A stretch of 64,000 bases of DNA from Diadophis punctatus similis (GCA_023053685.1 JALIGW010000003.1:43160496-43224495), one strand, 5' to 3'; shown: positions 12,913 through 25,042, counted from the stretch's first letter. Numbers and translations are program-made. The notes: generated by a model from the letters alone, not told the origin.

Positions 12913-13920
12913 TAGTGTTTTATGCTGTACACACATTGTTTGTCTGGAGTGGCCTTAGAAATCTACTAATTAAATAAGGGGTGAGGGTGGGGGAGCAAGA
13001 CAGGCAGAGACAGAGAGCCCTAGTCCATCTAGACATTATCAGGTTGGGGAAAGGTTATTGTAAATAAGAAATAATAAAAAATAGTGCCATGATACAGAAG
13101 TAAGACTGTTGGCCAATTCTATTCAGATCAGTTGCTGATGCCCATGGGCACAGTACATCAAGATAATTTTACAAGTGAGAACTGTGTCCTGTCAAAATGA
13201 CCAAACCTATCAGTACTAACTGTTATCATGCTTCTATTAATACAATCAATAATACCTCAGTTAAGAGAGACTCACAACATTTAATGATAGTTTGGAGAAA
13301 TTTAATTAAGGCAAATAGATAGAGTTTTTGTAACTGTAAGTATTTTTTTTAATTCCTTCCAAAGAAAACTGTTTATTCTTGCCCTTTCCCCTAAGGAAAT
13401 AAAGCAGTGTAAATGCGTATCTTGTCACTTTTATTAACAAGTGAAATGGAAGGTGCAATTGCTGATCTGAATTACACTGAGTGATTTCAGAACTGTAGCT
13501 CGCATTCATTTCCAGAGCATTTACTGATCACTAAATAAAATGCAGGCCATGTGCAAGGCGATGTAAATCACTGGTTTACGCAAATTGCTCTCATTTGCTC
13601 TCACTTCTATAATAAGAAGTAAAGAGCCTGTGAAGGACTGCGGGTTGCTTCCCCCTTGACTGTCAAAGCCACTATGAAAATACACAGTACACCAGTTCTC
13701 TGCTGTTTAGATTTGACTTTGTGCTAATCAGAAATAGAGAGTTCAGGAGTCCACAGTTATTTGATATGGCCCTAAGTCAAATTGCTACTTCCAGAATTAC
13801 TAGAACCTTGGATAAAGGGATTGCTTCAAAGAAAGAAGGGTTTTCTGGCCACTTAATATTTGTGTAAAAATTATTATTTTTAATTAACACTCCCAGAATA
13901 ACATTTCAGATCATCAGTTA
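12913..13920. other. Unassigned DNA
   Basis: No repeat family recognised. The section 13510-13640 is less AT-rich with balanced composition and could be non-repeat conserved sequence, but nothing proves it. Confidence 0.4.
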
Positions 13921-13924
13921 GCAT

Positions 13925-14715
13925 TATTCCTGCAGGTTCAGGGTCCACTTCTTGGATCGATGAATGGGTTCTTGCACAAACAAATGCAGCATCCAGGTCC
14001 AACTGGGCAATTTTTATGTCTACATTTACTGTGTCTTGCCATCTTTGCTTCAGCCTTCCCCATGGACACTTGCCATTTAAGTTAAAGTGGAAGATAATGC
14101 AGGCAACTGTGTGGTGTGCTGTTCGCCATACTACTGTAGCGTTTTCCCCTGCATTTTCTCAGGTATTGGTTCAATACCCATTTGCTGCTGGACTGTGTGG
14201 TGCTGCTGACATGGTCAAGAAGAGGAACACCTAACAACCAAAGCATGCACATCTCCACGGTGTGTGAAGAGTTCTCAATGCATTTGGTGGTCAGCCAGCA
14301 CTCAGTGCCATACAGTATAAAGCTACTGGGTGTACCATTGGTTTATATAGGTATCTTTGATTTTAGATAGATTGACATGTGTTGATCACAAAGCATTTCA
14401 GTGATCTTTTCATCGTAGCCATGCTTTGTTCACTTCATCATTAATGCTGCCATCACTTTGCTGATGGGATCCTAAGTAACGGAAAGTGTTGGTCTTCACT
14501 AGATTTTACTGCTGGTAAAATGGTAAAGGTGCTCTGGCTGGTCTCTAAATATTCAGTCTTCTTGATGTTGAGGTGCAGGCAAATTGGAGAATTTGTTCCA
14601 TGTCTGCAGTTCCTTCCTGGTGGCAGTTACAAGCATGAAATTATTGACATAGAGCAAGGTCCAGGGGATGTCATGTTGCAGTTCTTACATGATAGTATCA
14701 TGGATCATGAATAAC
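13925..14715 (-). mobile_element. RTE-type LINE C-terminal remnant
   Basis: Minus-strand translation in pieces gives NTFRYLGS, HPVALYCTECW (thumb region YG.ECW in the family), LNQYLRKCRGKRYSSMAN, and at the far end GKCPWGRLKQRWQDTV followed by DLDAAFVCARTHS and DPEPAG. The order and spacing match the C-terminus of RTE-like reverse transcriptases (GKRP.GRPKQRW.DT type). Many stops and frameshifts; RT core absent. Confidence 0.68.
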
Positions 14716-14879
14716 ATTTCAAATATATTTACAAAAATAGCTGATTTCCTACAACTGGTGATCTGGTGTGAAAGAACACCGTACTAGTGTACTTTCAGTA
14801 CATTTATAAATGAGGGAATAATTAGCAATAGCTCCCCACACTCGTCTAAGACTTAAAAAATGACAGAAAAGTCAATCAA

Positions 14880-15170
14880 TTAATTTCCAAAGCACCAAAT
14901 CTACTAAGGACTCACAGCAGCTTATAACAGATGACTAAGACATTCATGATACACATATCGTTAAAGCACCCATGGTAAATAAACTAAAATTGAAACATTT
15001 TAATTTAAGCAGTAATTTAAATAATTAATTTCTATATCACCAAATCTGCTAAAGACTCATAGCAGTTTATAACTCAAAGCAGTTCATAACTGATGATTAA
15101 GACATTCATGATACGCATATAGTAAAAGCATCCACAGTAAATAAACTAAAATTTAAATGATTACATTTAA
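14880..15170. repeat. Two tandem copies of an unclassified dispersed repeat
   Basis: Units at about 14880-15005 and 15025-15165 share ACCAAATCTRCTAARGACTC, AGCAGYTTATAAC, AAGACATTCATGATAC and ATAAACTAAAATT. A third, more diverged relative is at 26940-27060. No coding frame. May be an old SINE or LINE 3' tail. Confidence 0.65.
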
Positions 15171-15465
15171 ACATAGTTATAATAATTTGATGAAACATTA
15201 TCAGCCATTCCAAGAAAGCAACTATAATGACAAATACAATAATGTGAGGAAATTACTACAAATGCTAACCAAAAGAATTCCAATTTCATCTCTTTTTCTA
15301 ATATATTTTGAAGAAACAACAATCTTATTGGTAAGGGAAGCTGCCCCATAGAATCAATGCCCAATCCAGAAATAGCACATCCATCAGTATTTGTCACATA
15401 ACAGAATTGTGGAACAATCAGTAATCTCTCCTGGGATGAGTATATAGAATGTATCATTTCAGATG

Positions 15466-16083
15466 CAGGTAGTCCTTGACTTACAACCATTTGCTTAGCG
15501 ACCATTAAAAGTTTCAATGGACTTCCCTGGGGGTACTTATGACTCAGTTATGAAGTTCCAACAGCAATCTATTTCCATGGTCACATGGCCACACTGGGTG
15601 CTCATCACCCAGCCCACCATTATGGCCATTTGAAGTGTCCTGCAGTCATGTGACCATGTTTTACAATGGTTTTGCCAAAAACCAACATCTACTTCCAGTT
15701 TTCAGCAAAACCAGTCTGTAATGAACCATTGGTTTGCAAAAAAAAGGTTCATAGAATCAGATTGGTCCAGAGGTGGGTTCCTGCCTCTGATTGCCGGTGC
15801 GGTTAATCGCTGAGTTCAGCGCAGAGCCGAAGACGCTGCTCCCGTTCGCGGAGCGGGAGCTTTCCCCGGGCGCTTTCCCCGCCCGCATGGATGTCGCCAA
15901 TTGCGTTCTTTTGCCCTCTGTGCATGCAGAACGCTTTGGGCCGAACTCAGCGATTAACCGCACCGGCAATCAGAGGCAGGAACCCACCTCTGGATTGGTC
16001 ACATGGGTAACCCAATTTACAACCACCATGACTTATAACCATAATGGGCGGACTCCATTACAGTCTAAATCAAGGACTTCCTA
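15466..16083. mobile_element. TA-flanked MITE, copy 2, split by a hAT MITE
   Basis: Left end CAGGTAGTCCTTGACTTACA, right end inverse (TCAAGGACTTCCTATA). Interior differs from copy 1 in the middle (a subfamily). Interrupted by the palindromic MITE at 15768-15992. Confidence 0.75.
15768..15992. mobile_element. Palindromic hAT MITE, GGTGGGTTC-ended family
   Basis: Ends CAGAGGTGGGTTCCTGCC and inverse; perfect 8-bp duplication GATTGGTC at 15760-15767 and 15993-16000. The outer arms containing CCTCTGATTGCCGGTGCGGT are inverted copies; the centre resembles the 12254 element but one arm is shortened. Confidence 0.92.
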
Positions 16084-16239
16084 TACAAGGAAATAGACAT
16101 GCTGGTGCCAAGCCACTTAGGCCTTTATAGCCAAAAGCAACAGTTTGAATTACACTCAGAATTTCATTGCTAGTCAATCCAAGTGCCACAATACCAACAC
16201 TGTATTTTCCTGGCCAATACATGTCAGCAAGGGTGTGGA

Positions 16240-16297
<58 letters not shown>
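16240..16297. repeat. (TG)n microsatellite
   Basis: About 28 TG units. Confidence 0.95.
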
Positions 16298-16301
<4 letters not shown>

Positions 16302-16407
16302 GGCTATGAGAATAATCTTGACAGACAAGAGGAAAGCAACAGCATAGTTAACCTTCTCTGATAAAAGAAATTGAAGTCTAAAGCAGGAATGAGCAGGAGA
16401 AAGCATT

Positions 16408-16622
16408 GTGATGAGTCTTGGTGGCACAGTGATTAGAATGCAGTATTTGAGGCTAGCTCTGCCCACTATCAGGAATTCAATCCTGACTGGCTCAAGGTTG
16501 ACTCAGCCTTACATCCTTTCAAGGCTGGTAAAATGAGGGTCCAGATTCCTGGGGCAATATGCTGACTCTGTAAAGTGCTGTAAAGCACAATGGAGTGGTA
16601 TATAAGTCTAAGTGCTATTGCT
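16408..16622 (+). mobile_element. tRNA-derived SINE (GCTATT-tailed family), sense copy
   Basis: tRNA-like head: GGTGGCACAGTGATTAGAAT (A box) and GAATTCAATCCTG (B-box position). The body has GGTTGACTCAGCCTTACATC, GGGGCAATATGCTGACTC, and the 3' end GTATATAAGTCTAAGTGCTA followed by TTGCT. The same family is antisense at 18752, 19679, 33092 and 57838 and sense at 28596. It is a SINE, not a tRNA gene. Confidence 0.85.
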
Positions 16623-17160
16623 AAAAGGCTTGGGCAATAGTGTAGAGAAGGAAACTCAAACACTCTGACTTGGGTTTGTTTATTGTAAGAAAACCTTGGA
16701 CAAGCTTTCAAGATTAATATCAACATTTTGAGGTAGAAACTCAACTCAAGAAACAGACATTGCAGAGATTCCAGGAATGTTGCTTCATGTATTGTTGTAA
16801 GGTATAATAATGAAAACTTGAAAATCAGTCCAACTTTCTTTCTTTAGAAAGGCTTTTGTTTCTAAACAAAATCAAGGCAAGGCAATTTTGAGTTTCTTTC
16901 TCAAGCTTCCTTCAATCTCTGGATTTCATATACTCTTGTCCAAATCCCTCCTTAATGGCTCATTCTCACTATCTCCAAGGTGAGAATTACTTTATACTCA
17001 TCCAAGTACTAACAAAAGTCATCCATCTGTGTGACCAATGTGATTTCAGTCTGATCTGAATCTTACTGAAACATATGTGCTTCATCTGTGGATATGAGGT
17101 GTATATACTTGTCTCACCTCTTACTTTTCCTGAAAGCCAGTTACAATTGCTCATTACATC
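16623..17160. other. Unassigned DNA
   Basis: No feature recognised. Confidence 0.45.
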
Positions 17161-17168
17161 TTCTCTCT

Positions 17169-17284
17169 CAGGGGTCTTCAAACTTGGCAACTTTAAGACT
17201 TGTGGATTTCAACTCCCAGAATTCTCCAGCCAGCTGGGAGTTGAAGTCCACAAGTCTTAAAGTTGCCAAGTTTGGGGACCCCTG
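17169..17284. mobile_element. Palindromic hAT MITE (116 bp)
   Basis: Ends CAGGGGTCTTCAAACTTGGC and its inverse, core CTTAAAGTTGCC and AACTCCCAGAATTC as inverted copies. Flanked by TTCTCTCT (17161-17168) and TTCTATCT (17285-17292), 7 of 8 identical. Confidence 0.9.
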
Positions 17285-17292
17285 TTCTATCT

Positions 17293-18751
17293 GAAGGTAT
17301 GGTGTATACAGAGGTTGTATAGCATAAGGGCTTACTCTTTTCTTATTTTCACATCACATCTTTAGGCAACTATCTGAACAGTGTTAGAACTCATCCTTGG
17401 AGATTTAGCATGGAATGACAGTCTAGGAATTCTGTAAACTAAAATGCAGTAAGCATGTATTAGTAATAAAAGGGAAAGCAAAGTATAACATGTTTTTTAT
17501 AGAATTGGATGACATTATGGAGCAGTGAACTGGAGATTAATTATTACTGCTTTTTTCCCTTTTCAAAAAATTCAGAAAGAGTATTCAAGAGAGACTGATA
17601 TTGGGGCACTTTGGAGATTGCAAAATCAGCCCTGGGGCTTAGAGGGAAAAAAAACTTCAGAAGACTATTCAGAAAACACCATTATGCCTAACAGCAACAT
17701 CATGTGGATATACTAAAAAGTAAAAGAATAAAATATGGTATTTCCAAGGTTTCTGTGAAATTCAAAGAGAATTTGGTAATTCATCCTCAAGTGAAAACAC
17801 CTGAACATTTTTTCAGAGAAGCCAGTTTTGGATATGCTAGAAACATTTCACAGATAAGATTCTGCAGATCCTTAGTTGTGTGTGACCCTCAAGCACTTTT
17901 AAATTTAATATAAGTATCCCATTAAAACATCTGAGGCAGAGAAAACACCATTGGAACATGAATATGTGTAGTATTGTGAAAGCACCTAAGAAGTTCAAAG
18001 AAAAGTTTCAATTAATCCGAATCATCATTAGGAGATATGAAGGTAGGCAAAATTTCAGCCCTAAAAACTGCAGTCCTTGCTGGTTTTATAGATTGCAAAC
18101 GCGCACACACCTGCAAACAGTGCATCACAGACACACACTCTTGACACATTTATTCTATTTTGTTAATTCTCTGGTGCCATTCAGAGTCCAGAAGCAGGCA
18201 ATTGTCTCCAAAGTCACGGTGGCAGGCCGAGATGTCATGGAGAGGTGGGTAAAAGAAATAGCAACGGTATTCATACTCCTGCTCCTTTCTTTTTAAAGGC
18301 ATCATGCATGCAATGCATATCTATAAAGGGTAGATTTTTGATAGCAAAATCATGATCACCGTCTTGACCTTTTGATGCCCCCATGGATGCCCCTGCTGGG
18401 AGATAAAGACAAAACTCCTTTCTTCCATCTCAGAGTTCCTGTTACATTAGCAGTGGGGGGAGAGCAATCTATTTCACTAACCACTCAGCTGCAAAATAGG
18501 CTGATCAGCAGAAATAAATGAGTGCAACTTTCAGAGAGGGGGCCTTGCAGCTTTCTGGTTGTCTGCACATGGCACATGGCTTAAAGCCATACTCTCTATT
18601 CTGGTGCCTTCTAGTTCTGTCAAATTCCAGTACTCATTCCTCCTCCAAATCCCATAGCTAGGGAGTAAAACAGCTATCTAAAAGATCTGGAATATGTAAA
18701 AATGATCTAAAACAATCTAAACATCTGGAATATGTAAAATAATGGGATTAT
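17293..18751. other. Unassigned DNA
   Basis: No gene or repeat family recognised over about 1.45 kb; no splice-flanked conserved frame evident. Confidence 0.45.
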
Positions 18752-18991
18752 AGCAATAGCAATAGCACTTAGACTTATATACCACTTCATAGTGCTTTAC
18801 AGCCCTCTCTAAGCTGTTTACAGAGTTCAGCATATTGCCCCCAACAATCTGGGTCCTCATTTTACCCACCTCGGAAGGATGGAAGGCTGAGTCAACCTTG
18901 AGCCTGGTGAGATTTGAACAGCTGAACTGCTGAACTAGCAATCAGCTGAAGGTTGCAGTGCTGCTTTTAACCATTGCGCCACCTCGGCTCC
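18752..18991 (-). mobile_element. tRNA-derived SINE (GCTATT-tailed), antisense
   Basis: Reads on plus as GCAATAGCAATAGCACTTAG..ATATACCACTTCATAG..ATTGCCCCCAACAATCTGGG..GTGAGATTTGAACAGC..GCGCCACCTCGGCTCC. Essentially full-length. Confidence 0.92.
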
Positions 18992-19299
18992 TATAGTCCA
19001 TTATATTATAGTCCATTGTACTCAAAGTTATCAGTAAAATTCTGACTTAGACACATAAGATACCTATTCCCCAGTTCATTAGTGTATTGTCATTGTGGTT
19101 ATGTTTTTAAAAAATAGGGACAAGGTCTTATTTGTTGGGAGAGAGTGCCAAACACAATATGAAACAGGAAAGAAATGAGCAAATAGTTTAAACCTGTTTC
19201 ATTGTTTGCTTATTTTCCTCTTCAGTTTTAACTTCCTAAATGTTTCCAACTTTAGCATACTCCAATCACAAGCATCACATCTATCTTGAATGTTCTGTA

Positions 19300-19630
19300 G
19301 ATTTCAAATTAATAATAAAACTCGTTAATCTCCTCTTTTTCATCTGCGGTTAGAGTATAAACTTGTATGATTGTCATATTAAATGGCTGCCCATGAAGTC
19401 TATTTGGTATTCATTAATTATATTGTAGCTGAGTACTGCTCTTTCCATACCTTTCCTAACTACAGAAGCAGTTCTATTTCTTCTTTCTTTTTCAGTAATA
19501 AACAGTGTGATTGACTAAAAGTGTCCTATTCAAGTCCATCTCATTTTGCTCATGCTTCAGAGGTCAATTTGTAATACCTTCATTTTATCTATCACTGTGC
19601 TGAGTTTTCCCATGTTTGTGTTTTTTGTGT
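19300..19630 (-). mobile_element. Bov-B/RTE LINE endonuclease remnant
   Basis: Minus-strand translation, allowing one frameshift and stops, gives VRKGMERAVLSYNIINEYQI followed by DFMG, then FNMTIIQVYTLTADEKEEIN and EFY. This matches the apurinic-endonuclease domain of Bov-B-type RTE LINEs in order and spacing (A-V-L-x-Y-N, F-N-x-T-I-I-Q-V-Y-x-x-T). Upstream KMKVLQIDL and MRWT fit the helix-ELKWT block. Only the endonuclease region survives. Confidence 0.72.
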
Positions 19631-19678
19631 TCTATATTCCCACTGAATTCTGTCTTTGGATTTTCTTTTCTTATTTGG

Positions 19679-19929
19679 CAATAGTAGCAATAGCAATAGA
19701 ACTTAGACTTATATACTGCTCCATACTGATTTACAGCACTCTCTGAGTGGTGTAGAGTGTCAGCATATTGCCCCCAACAATCTGGGTCCTCATTTTACTG
19801 ACCTCAGAAGGATGGAAAGCTGAGTCAACCTTGAGCTGGTGAGATTTGAACTGCCGAACTGCTGTCAGTCAGCAGTCAGCAGAAGTAGCCTGCAGTACTG
19901 TATTCTAACCACTGCGCCTCTATGGCTCA
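19679..19929 (-). mobile_element. tRNA-derived SINE (GCTATT-tailed), antisense
   Basis: Plus strand GCAATAGTAGCAATAGCAAT..TATACTGCTCCATACTG..GCCCCCAACAATCTGGGTCC..ACTGCGCCTCTATGGCTC. Complete but diverged head. Lies next to the Bov-B remnant. Confidence 0.9.
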
Positions 19930-20149
19930 TGGTGTAGTAGCAAGCAAATACCCTGAAGGCTTTAATCAAATCATATCATAAACACCATTAGTACTCTAAA
20001 AGATTCTCAGCTCTTCTTCAACAGTATGGTGAGTCCATCCCACCCATCCAACACTATAGCAATCATTTTATATTTCCCATCCATGTAGTTTCCTTGGTAA
20101 AAATGCAGGAGTGCATTACCACTGCCTTCTCCCACATAGTATGAATTGA

Positions 20150-21187
20150 TGCATTGCCATTATTATGACTGCATCTCAAACGATCCATCTGTTAAACTAC
20201 TGAAGTTTGCAGATGATACCAGTGTGATTGGTCTCATTCAAGACAACGATGAAACCACATACAGATGGGAGGTTGAACAACTAGCCTCATGGTGCGACCA
20301 GAACAATCTGGAACTGAACACACTCAAAACCATAGAAATGGTGGTAGACTTTAGGAGAAACCCTCCCATTCTACCACCACTTACAATACTAGACAACACA
20401 GTATCAACAGTAGAGACCTTCAAATTTATAGTTTCTATCATATCTCAAGACCTAAAATGGTCACCTAACATCAAAAACATCATCAAAAAAGCACAACAAA
20501 GAATGTTCTTTCTACGCCAACTCAGAAAGCTCAAACTACCCAAAGAGCTACTGATACAGTTCTACAGAGGAATTATTGAGTCTGTCATCTGCACCTCTAT
20601 AACTGTCTGGTTCGGTTCTGCTAACCCAACAAGACAGACACAGACTTCAGAGGATAATCAGAACTGCAGAAAAAACAATCACTGCCAACCTGACTTCCGT
20701 TGAGGACCTGTACACTGCACGAGTAAAAAAGAGGGCCGTGAAAATATTTACTGACTGCTCGCATCCTGGACATAAATTGTTTCAACTCCTACACTCAGAA
20801 CGATGCTATAGAGCACTGCACACCAAGACAACTAGACACAAGAACAGTTTTTTCCTGAACACCATCACTCTGCTAAACAAATAATTTTCTCACCACTGTC
20901 AAACTATTCACTAAGGCTGCATTACTATTACTATTAGTCTTCTCATCGTTCCTATCACCCATCTCCTCCCACTTATGACTGTATGACTGTAAATTGTTGC
21001 TTGTATCCTTACGATTTATATTAATATTGATTGTTTCCTGATTGCTTATTTGTACCCTATGACAATCATTAAGTGTTGTACCTCATGACTCTTGATGAAT
21101 GTATCTTGTCTTTTTATATACACTGAGAGTACATGCACCAAAGACAAATTCCTTGTGTGTCCAATCACACTTGGCCAATAAAGAATT
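20150..21187 (+). mobile_element. L2/CR1-L3-like LINE 3' half with microsatellite tail
   Basis: Open frame 20146-20703 has the RT catalytic FADDT box (in KLLKFADDTSVIGLI), then VEQLASWCDQNNLELN, VVDFRRNPP, ESVICTSITVWFG. After a frameshift near 20640 the C-terminus continues as VEDLYTARVKKRAVKIFTD, SHPGHKLFQLL and NSFFLNTITLLNK with stop near 20882. The 3' UTR ends CTTGGCCAATAAAGAATTCT and merges into an ATTCT repeat. Inactive: 5'-truncated and frameshifted. The arrangement matches snake LINEs reported to seed AATAG-class microsatellites. Confidence 0.85.
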
Positions 21188-21291
21188 CTATTCTATTCTA
21201 TTCTATTCTATTCTATTCTATTCTATTCTATTCTATTCTATTCTATTCTATTCTATTCTATTCTATTCTATTCTATTCTATTCTATTCTAT
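21188..21291. repeat. (ATTCT)n microsatellite at the LINE 3' end
   Basis: About 20 perfect pentanucleotide units starting immediately after AATAAAGA of the LINE tail. Confidence 0.95.
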
Positions 21292-22650
21292 GACTAAAAG
21301 GACCAACCCATCCCCAACATCTTTCTATATCACAACTGCCAATATAGGTGCATTTTTGCTTTAGCTGAGATGATCTTCACACCTTGGGTGACCCTGTTGG
21401 GAATTTATAATCTTGACATATATTCCTGGCATTCCTTCTTTATCCCTTCCAGTAACATCCCCTATCCACCACAATGAAGCACTATGCTTGAATGTTTTTT
21501 TTTTTGGGGGGGGGGCTTCAATTATGCAGAAAAATTAATCCAGTGTTATGTGAAGAAAAGAGGACTGCAAAAATAGCATTTAGATGGAGATACCCCTACA
21601 CTGATGCTAATATGCTATTTAAACAAAATACCACACATTTTTGGTAGCTAGCAATAAAATGATGAAAGTTCACCCATGTAGGGTACAACTCCTCTTCCTC
21701 CAGCAAGTGACACCCTATCCTTCTCACTGAATGGTTAGTAATGGTTAGTAATATTGGTTTCCATTTAGCCTGATTCCCTGCACATTTTTCTGAAAATAGC
21801 ATTGATGCTTGCCTTGAACTAATTTTAATTATGTGAATATCTCGATTTTAAATTACAGAAGTTAGATCAGATGCCCTGATGCTCAGAGAGGGTGACCTGT
21901 CTACAGAATCCGTCATGACAGGTTTTGTAAAACCCTGACACCAGTTCACTGCTACGAGTGTCACCTTTTCCCTATGTTATATCACCCTTCATTTGCTGCA
22001 TAGAGCTTTCTTATCTACACAGGCCAGGGCAAACCTGCTCCCATTATCAACAATCAGTGGATTACCAACATCTTATCAGTTCATGAGCAGACAAAAGACA
22101 CTTAGCAGAAGGATTCTGAGACAGTGCAGGTGACAGATAAGAAAGAACACTTTTCCTTCAATACACTATGCAAGGAAACATCACCAGACATGGTACCATT
22201 CCTTAAAAATGAATACACTGAATGGTTCAGGAAGAATTAGAGCACTTGTGACTCTAACACAGCTCAAAAATAAGATCAGCTACAGAACTTCAGTTGAGGC
22301 TCCATCTAAATACTATTTTGCAGTCTTCCTTTCCTCACATAACCCTGTTGGGACATTTGAAAACAGATAACCTTCTAGCATCCATTGCAAAGATAATAAT
22401 AGAAAACAAAGCTAAAAATAGGAGACTGGGGAAAAAATAGAATCTTTGATTATGAGTTATGACTAAACAACAATATCAATAATTGCTGCTGAAAGCATAT
22501 AAGGTACTTGTCAAAATGCTAATTTATTTTTCTACCAAAATATAATGAAAAATTGTTGCATCTCCATTTAACATACATTGGTGTTTATCTTGCTACAGAT
22601 TTCTTTCTGTTTTTCTTCCGCACATTTGAAAGCATACTTATTTAGATCCA
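21292..22650. other. Unassigned DNA
   Basis: No feature recognised; a G10 run near 21510. Confidence 0.45.
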
Positions 22651-22651
22651 A

Positions 22652-22760
22652 TTTCAGTTTATTTATTTGTTTGTTTGTTTGTTTACATTTGTATTTTATT
22701 TATTTTATTTATTTATTTCTATTTGTATGCCGCCCAACTCCCGAAGTTACCTTCATTCCA
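22652..22760 (-). repeat. LINE/SINE-type 3' tail (TTTA/TTTG then GCCGCCC)
   Basis: TTTATTTG/TTTGTTTG repeat followed by CTATTTGTATGCCGCCCAAC. Similar TTTA-then-ATGCCGCCC tails are at 37675 and 55615; on the minus strand each would be a retroelement 3' end. Confidence 0.6.
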
Positions 22761-23945
22761 ACTTTATCCGATGGGGTACCATGCAGCAGCGTTTGAACTG
22801 TGTTGTTTTCAGAATCTGCAAGCTAGCGGGTGTAATGTCATGCCTGTCGTGGTACCATTTCAGACCTTTAATATACAAAAAAATGACTTGTCTGTAAAAT
22901 TATGATCAAGAATTTTAGAGGTTTGTCAATCTTCTGACCCACATCCCACTGCCTTGCCATCCTGCAGTCCTACACATCTTATTGACTGCTGCCTTGGATA
23001 TTCTGCCTTTTGCAGGCTCTACCTACTATCAGTGACCAGCTGGAATGTGACTGGGGAAAAATGAAGAAAGTTAAACCAGATGGATACATTGAAAAATCTC
23101 TAAAACTTCTTCCAAAGTTTGTAACAACTGTATTACTTTTTCACCCTTTTCTTTGTTCTCTTAATTAAAAATATAATGAAACTCAACTCAACTGCAATCC
23201 ATTCTGGCAAGAAATGGCCCTCTCAGGATTCCAAATAACTGGTCTAATAGGGTGAGAGGCTGTAAAAGCACAAGTGAATTTTTTTGGCTTCCCCATGTTA
23301 ATTATCTTCTCTTCTCAGCGACCTTACTTCTGTTCCGCTAAAATGGATTGAATGGCTATTCATACTGTGAAGGATAGTTGCATGTGAGGATAGGATGCCA
23401 GGGCTCTGAAATCATCTGCTATAACCACCCTTGTCTAAAAGACTTCAATTTATCAAATTTGTTGCTTTGCAACACTATGCAAAATAAAAAATGATGATTT
23501 TTCTCCCTGATGCATAACAGATGTTATTGGAGCTTAGAAAACAGGCTGAAATTTTGCTGCTATAATAATGAGAAACATAGACAGGCAGGCTAGCAGCAAA
23601 TGCTGTTTTAAAAGTACAACACAATGGACACAGTGGGTATACCATTATAATTATCTTTTAATAAGCTTTCATTTTTCAAACCCACAACAATTCCAGAAAT
23701 ACTTGACCAAGCTACTGCAATCTGTGAATTTGTCCATCTGTCCAGCAAATGTAGACACTTTTGTTTATAAAGATTTGCATATGTTTAGTAATTAACACTT
23801 ACAAAGAGGTTGAAACAATGTACCTCAATAATTGCTGAGATATTTCATCAAGGGAGATATACATATAGGTTATTTACAATCAACAGATTGTAACAGAACT
23901 ATATGATTATTTAAGCTAAATAATCTTCATCGTTTTATAAAAGGA
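22761..23945. other. Unassigned DNA
   Basis: No gene or repeat family recognised. Confidence 0.45.
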
Positions 23946-23949
23946 TGTC

Positions 23950-24340
23950 TCATTGGTATATGACACCAGTCAAGATGTCAAAAATGTATAAAGGAATGTC
24001 AAACCAATTTTGGAAGTGTGAAAAGGAAAAGGGGAACTTCTATCAAAATTGTAATGTGATGAAGATGTTTTAGAAAGATTGGAAATGTTATATGGACTTT
24101 TTGTTGAAAGAAGAAAAGACCAAATTGATGATTTATGGATTTGGGGACTAAAAAGGGTTAAAAGAGAAGGGTAAGTGAATTACAATGTAATAGGGGAAAA
24201 AAGAGGGAAGGGAACAAGTAAGATAGTAACTATTCAATTGAAAGAAGGGTGGAAATTATAAATTTGTAATTTCTTCTTTATTTTCTCTTTTTCTTACCTT
24301 TTTAAATTTTTTATACCTTTTGTATTTAAAAATTATGACA
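23950..24340 (+). mobile_element. L1 LINE ORF2 C-terminal remnant
   Basis: Translation gives TPVKMSKMYKGMSNQFWKCE then KEKGNFYQNC, the cysteine-rich C-terminal motif typical of L1 ORF2 (W.C....G...H/Q). This is followed by a short frame and an AT-rich 3' UTR. Frameshifted near 24070. Confidence 0.68.
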
Positions 24341-24379
24341 GATCATGACAGCATATTTGAAGGGTTAAAAATTAAGATA

Positions 24380-25034
24380 GCTTAGAGGAAGACCAATATA
24401 TTTTATGTTCTACATACAGCCTATGACTCTGCATACTTCAGTCCGAAGCTTCACTGATTTTACTGTGTGTTTCTAGGTGCTTTTTTTCCTTCTTGGGATT
24501 GCAACCCAACTGCTAATTCCAGTAAAATATCTGCTCCTTACTGTAGTAGACTTTTCTCTCTAGTAACCTACTATAAAGATACACATCAAAATCCAGCCAC
24601 ACCATTTTTTTTACCACAGCAGATTTTGGTAGTTAAACATATACATGGCTGCCATCAGTTCAATTTGGCATCTGATGTAGACCAAAAGGCACTAAATAAT
24701 CCTTCTCCTATTGATCTAAGGTCATCTATGCCAAAAGGCGATCAATAGAAAAGGACAGTTGAGTGGTTCTGTAATAAAGTACTGCCATCTCACTGCACTT
24801 GAGAAAAAAGTGACAGGATGAGAGATTAAATTATTTTGCCATCGACAGCTCATCAAACCAAAGATATATCAGAGGAGAAAAATTATGCTTCATGAACAGC
24901 GATGGGAAAAATCGAACAACAAAGAACAGATTTTGCTACTTAGAGTAGATCTTGACAAAATCAACTCTGGCCTTAAAAGACTAAGAACACCAGTGTGCTC
25001 CTTCTAGCTGACCAATAAGAGAGATGAATTTTGG
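24380..25034. other. Unassigned DNA
   Basis: Open frame 24467-24748 (93 codons) has no recognisable motif; treated as chance. Confidence 0.4.
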
Positions 25035-25042
25035 ATCTGAAG

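Noticed and set aside
18940..18991. Possible tRNA genes at GTGGCGCAGTGG-type sequences (also 16416, 33290, 58050, 59820)
   Set aside because: They are the tRNA-derived heads of SINEs; bodies and tails follow and the cloverleaf is not intact.
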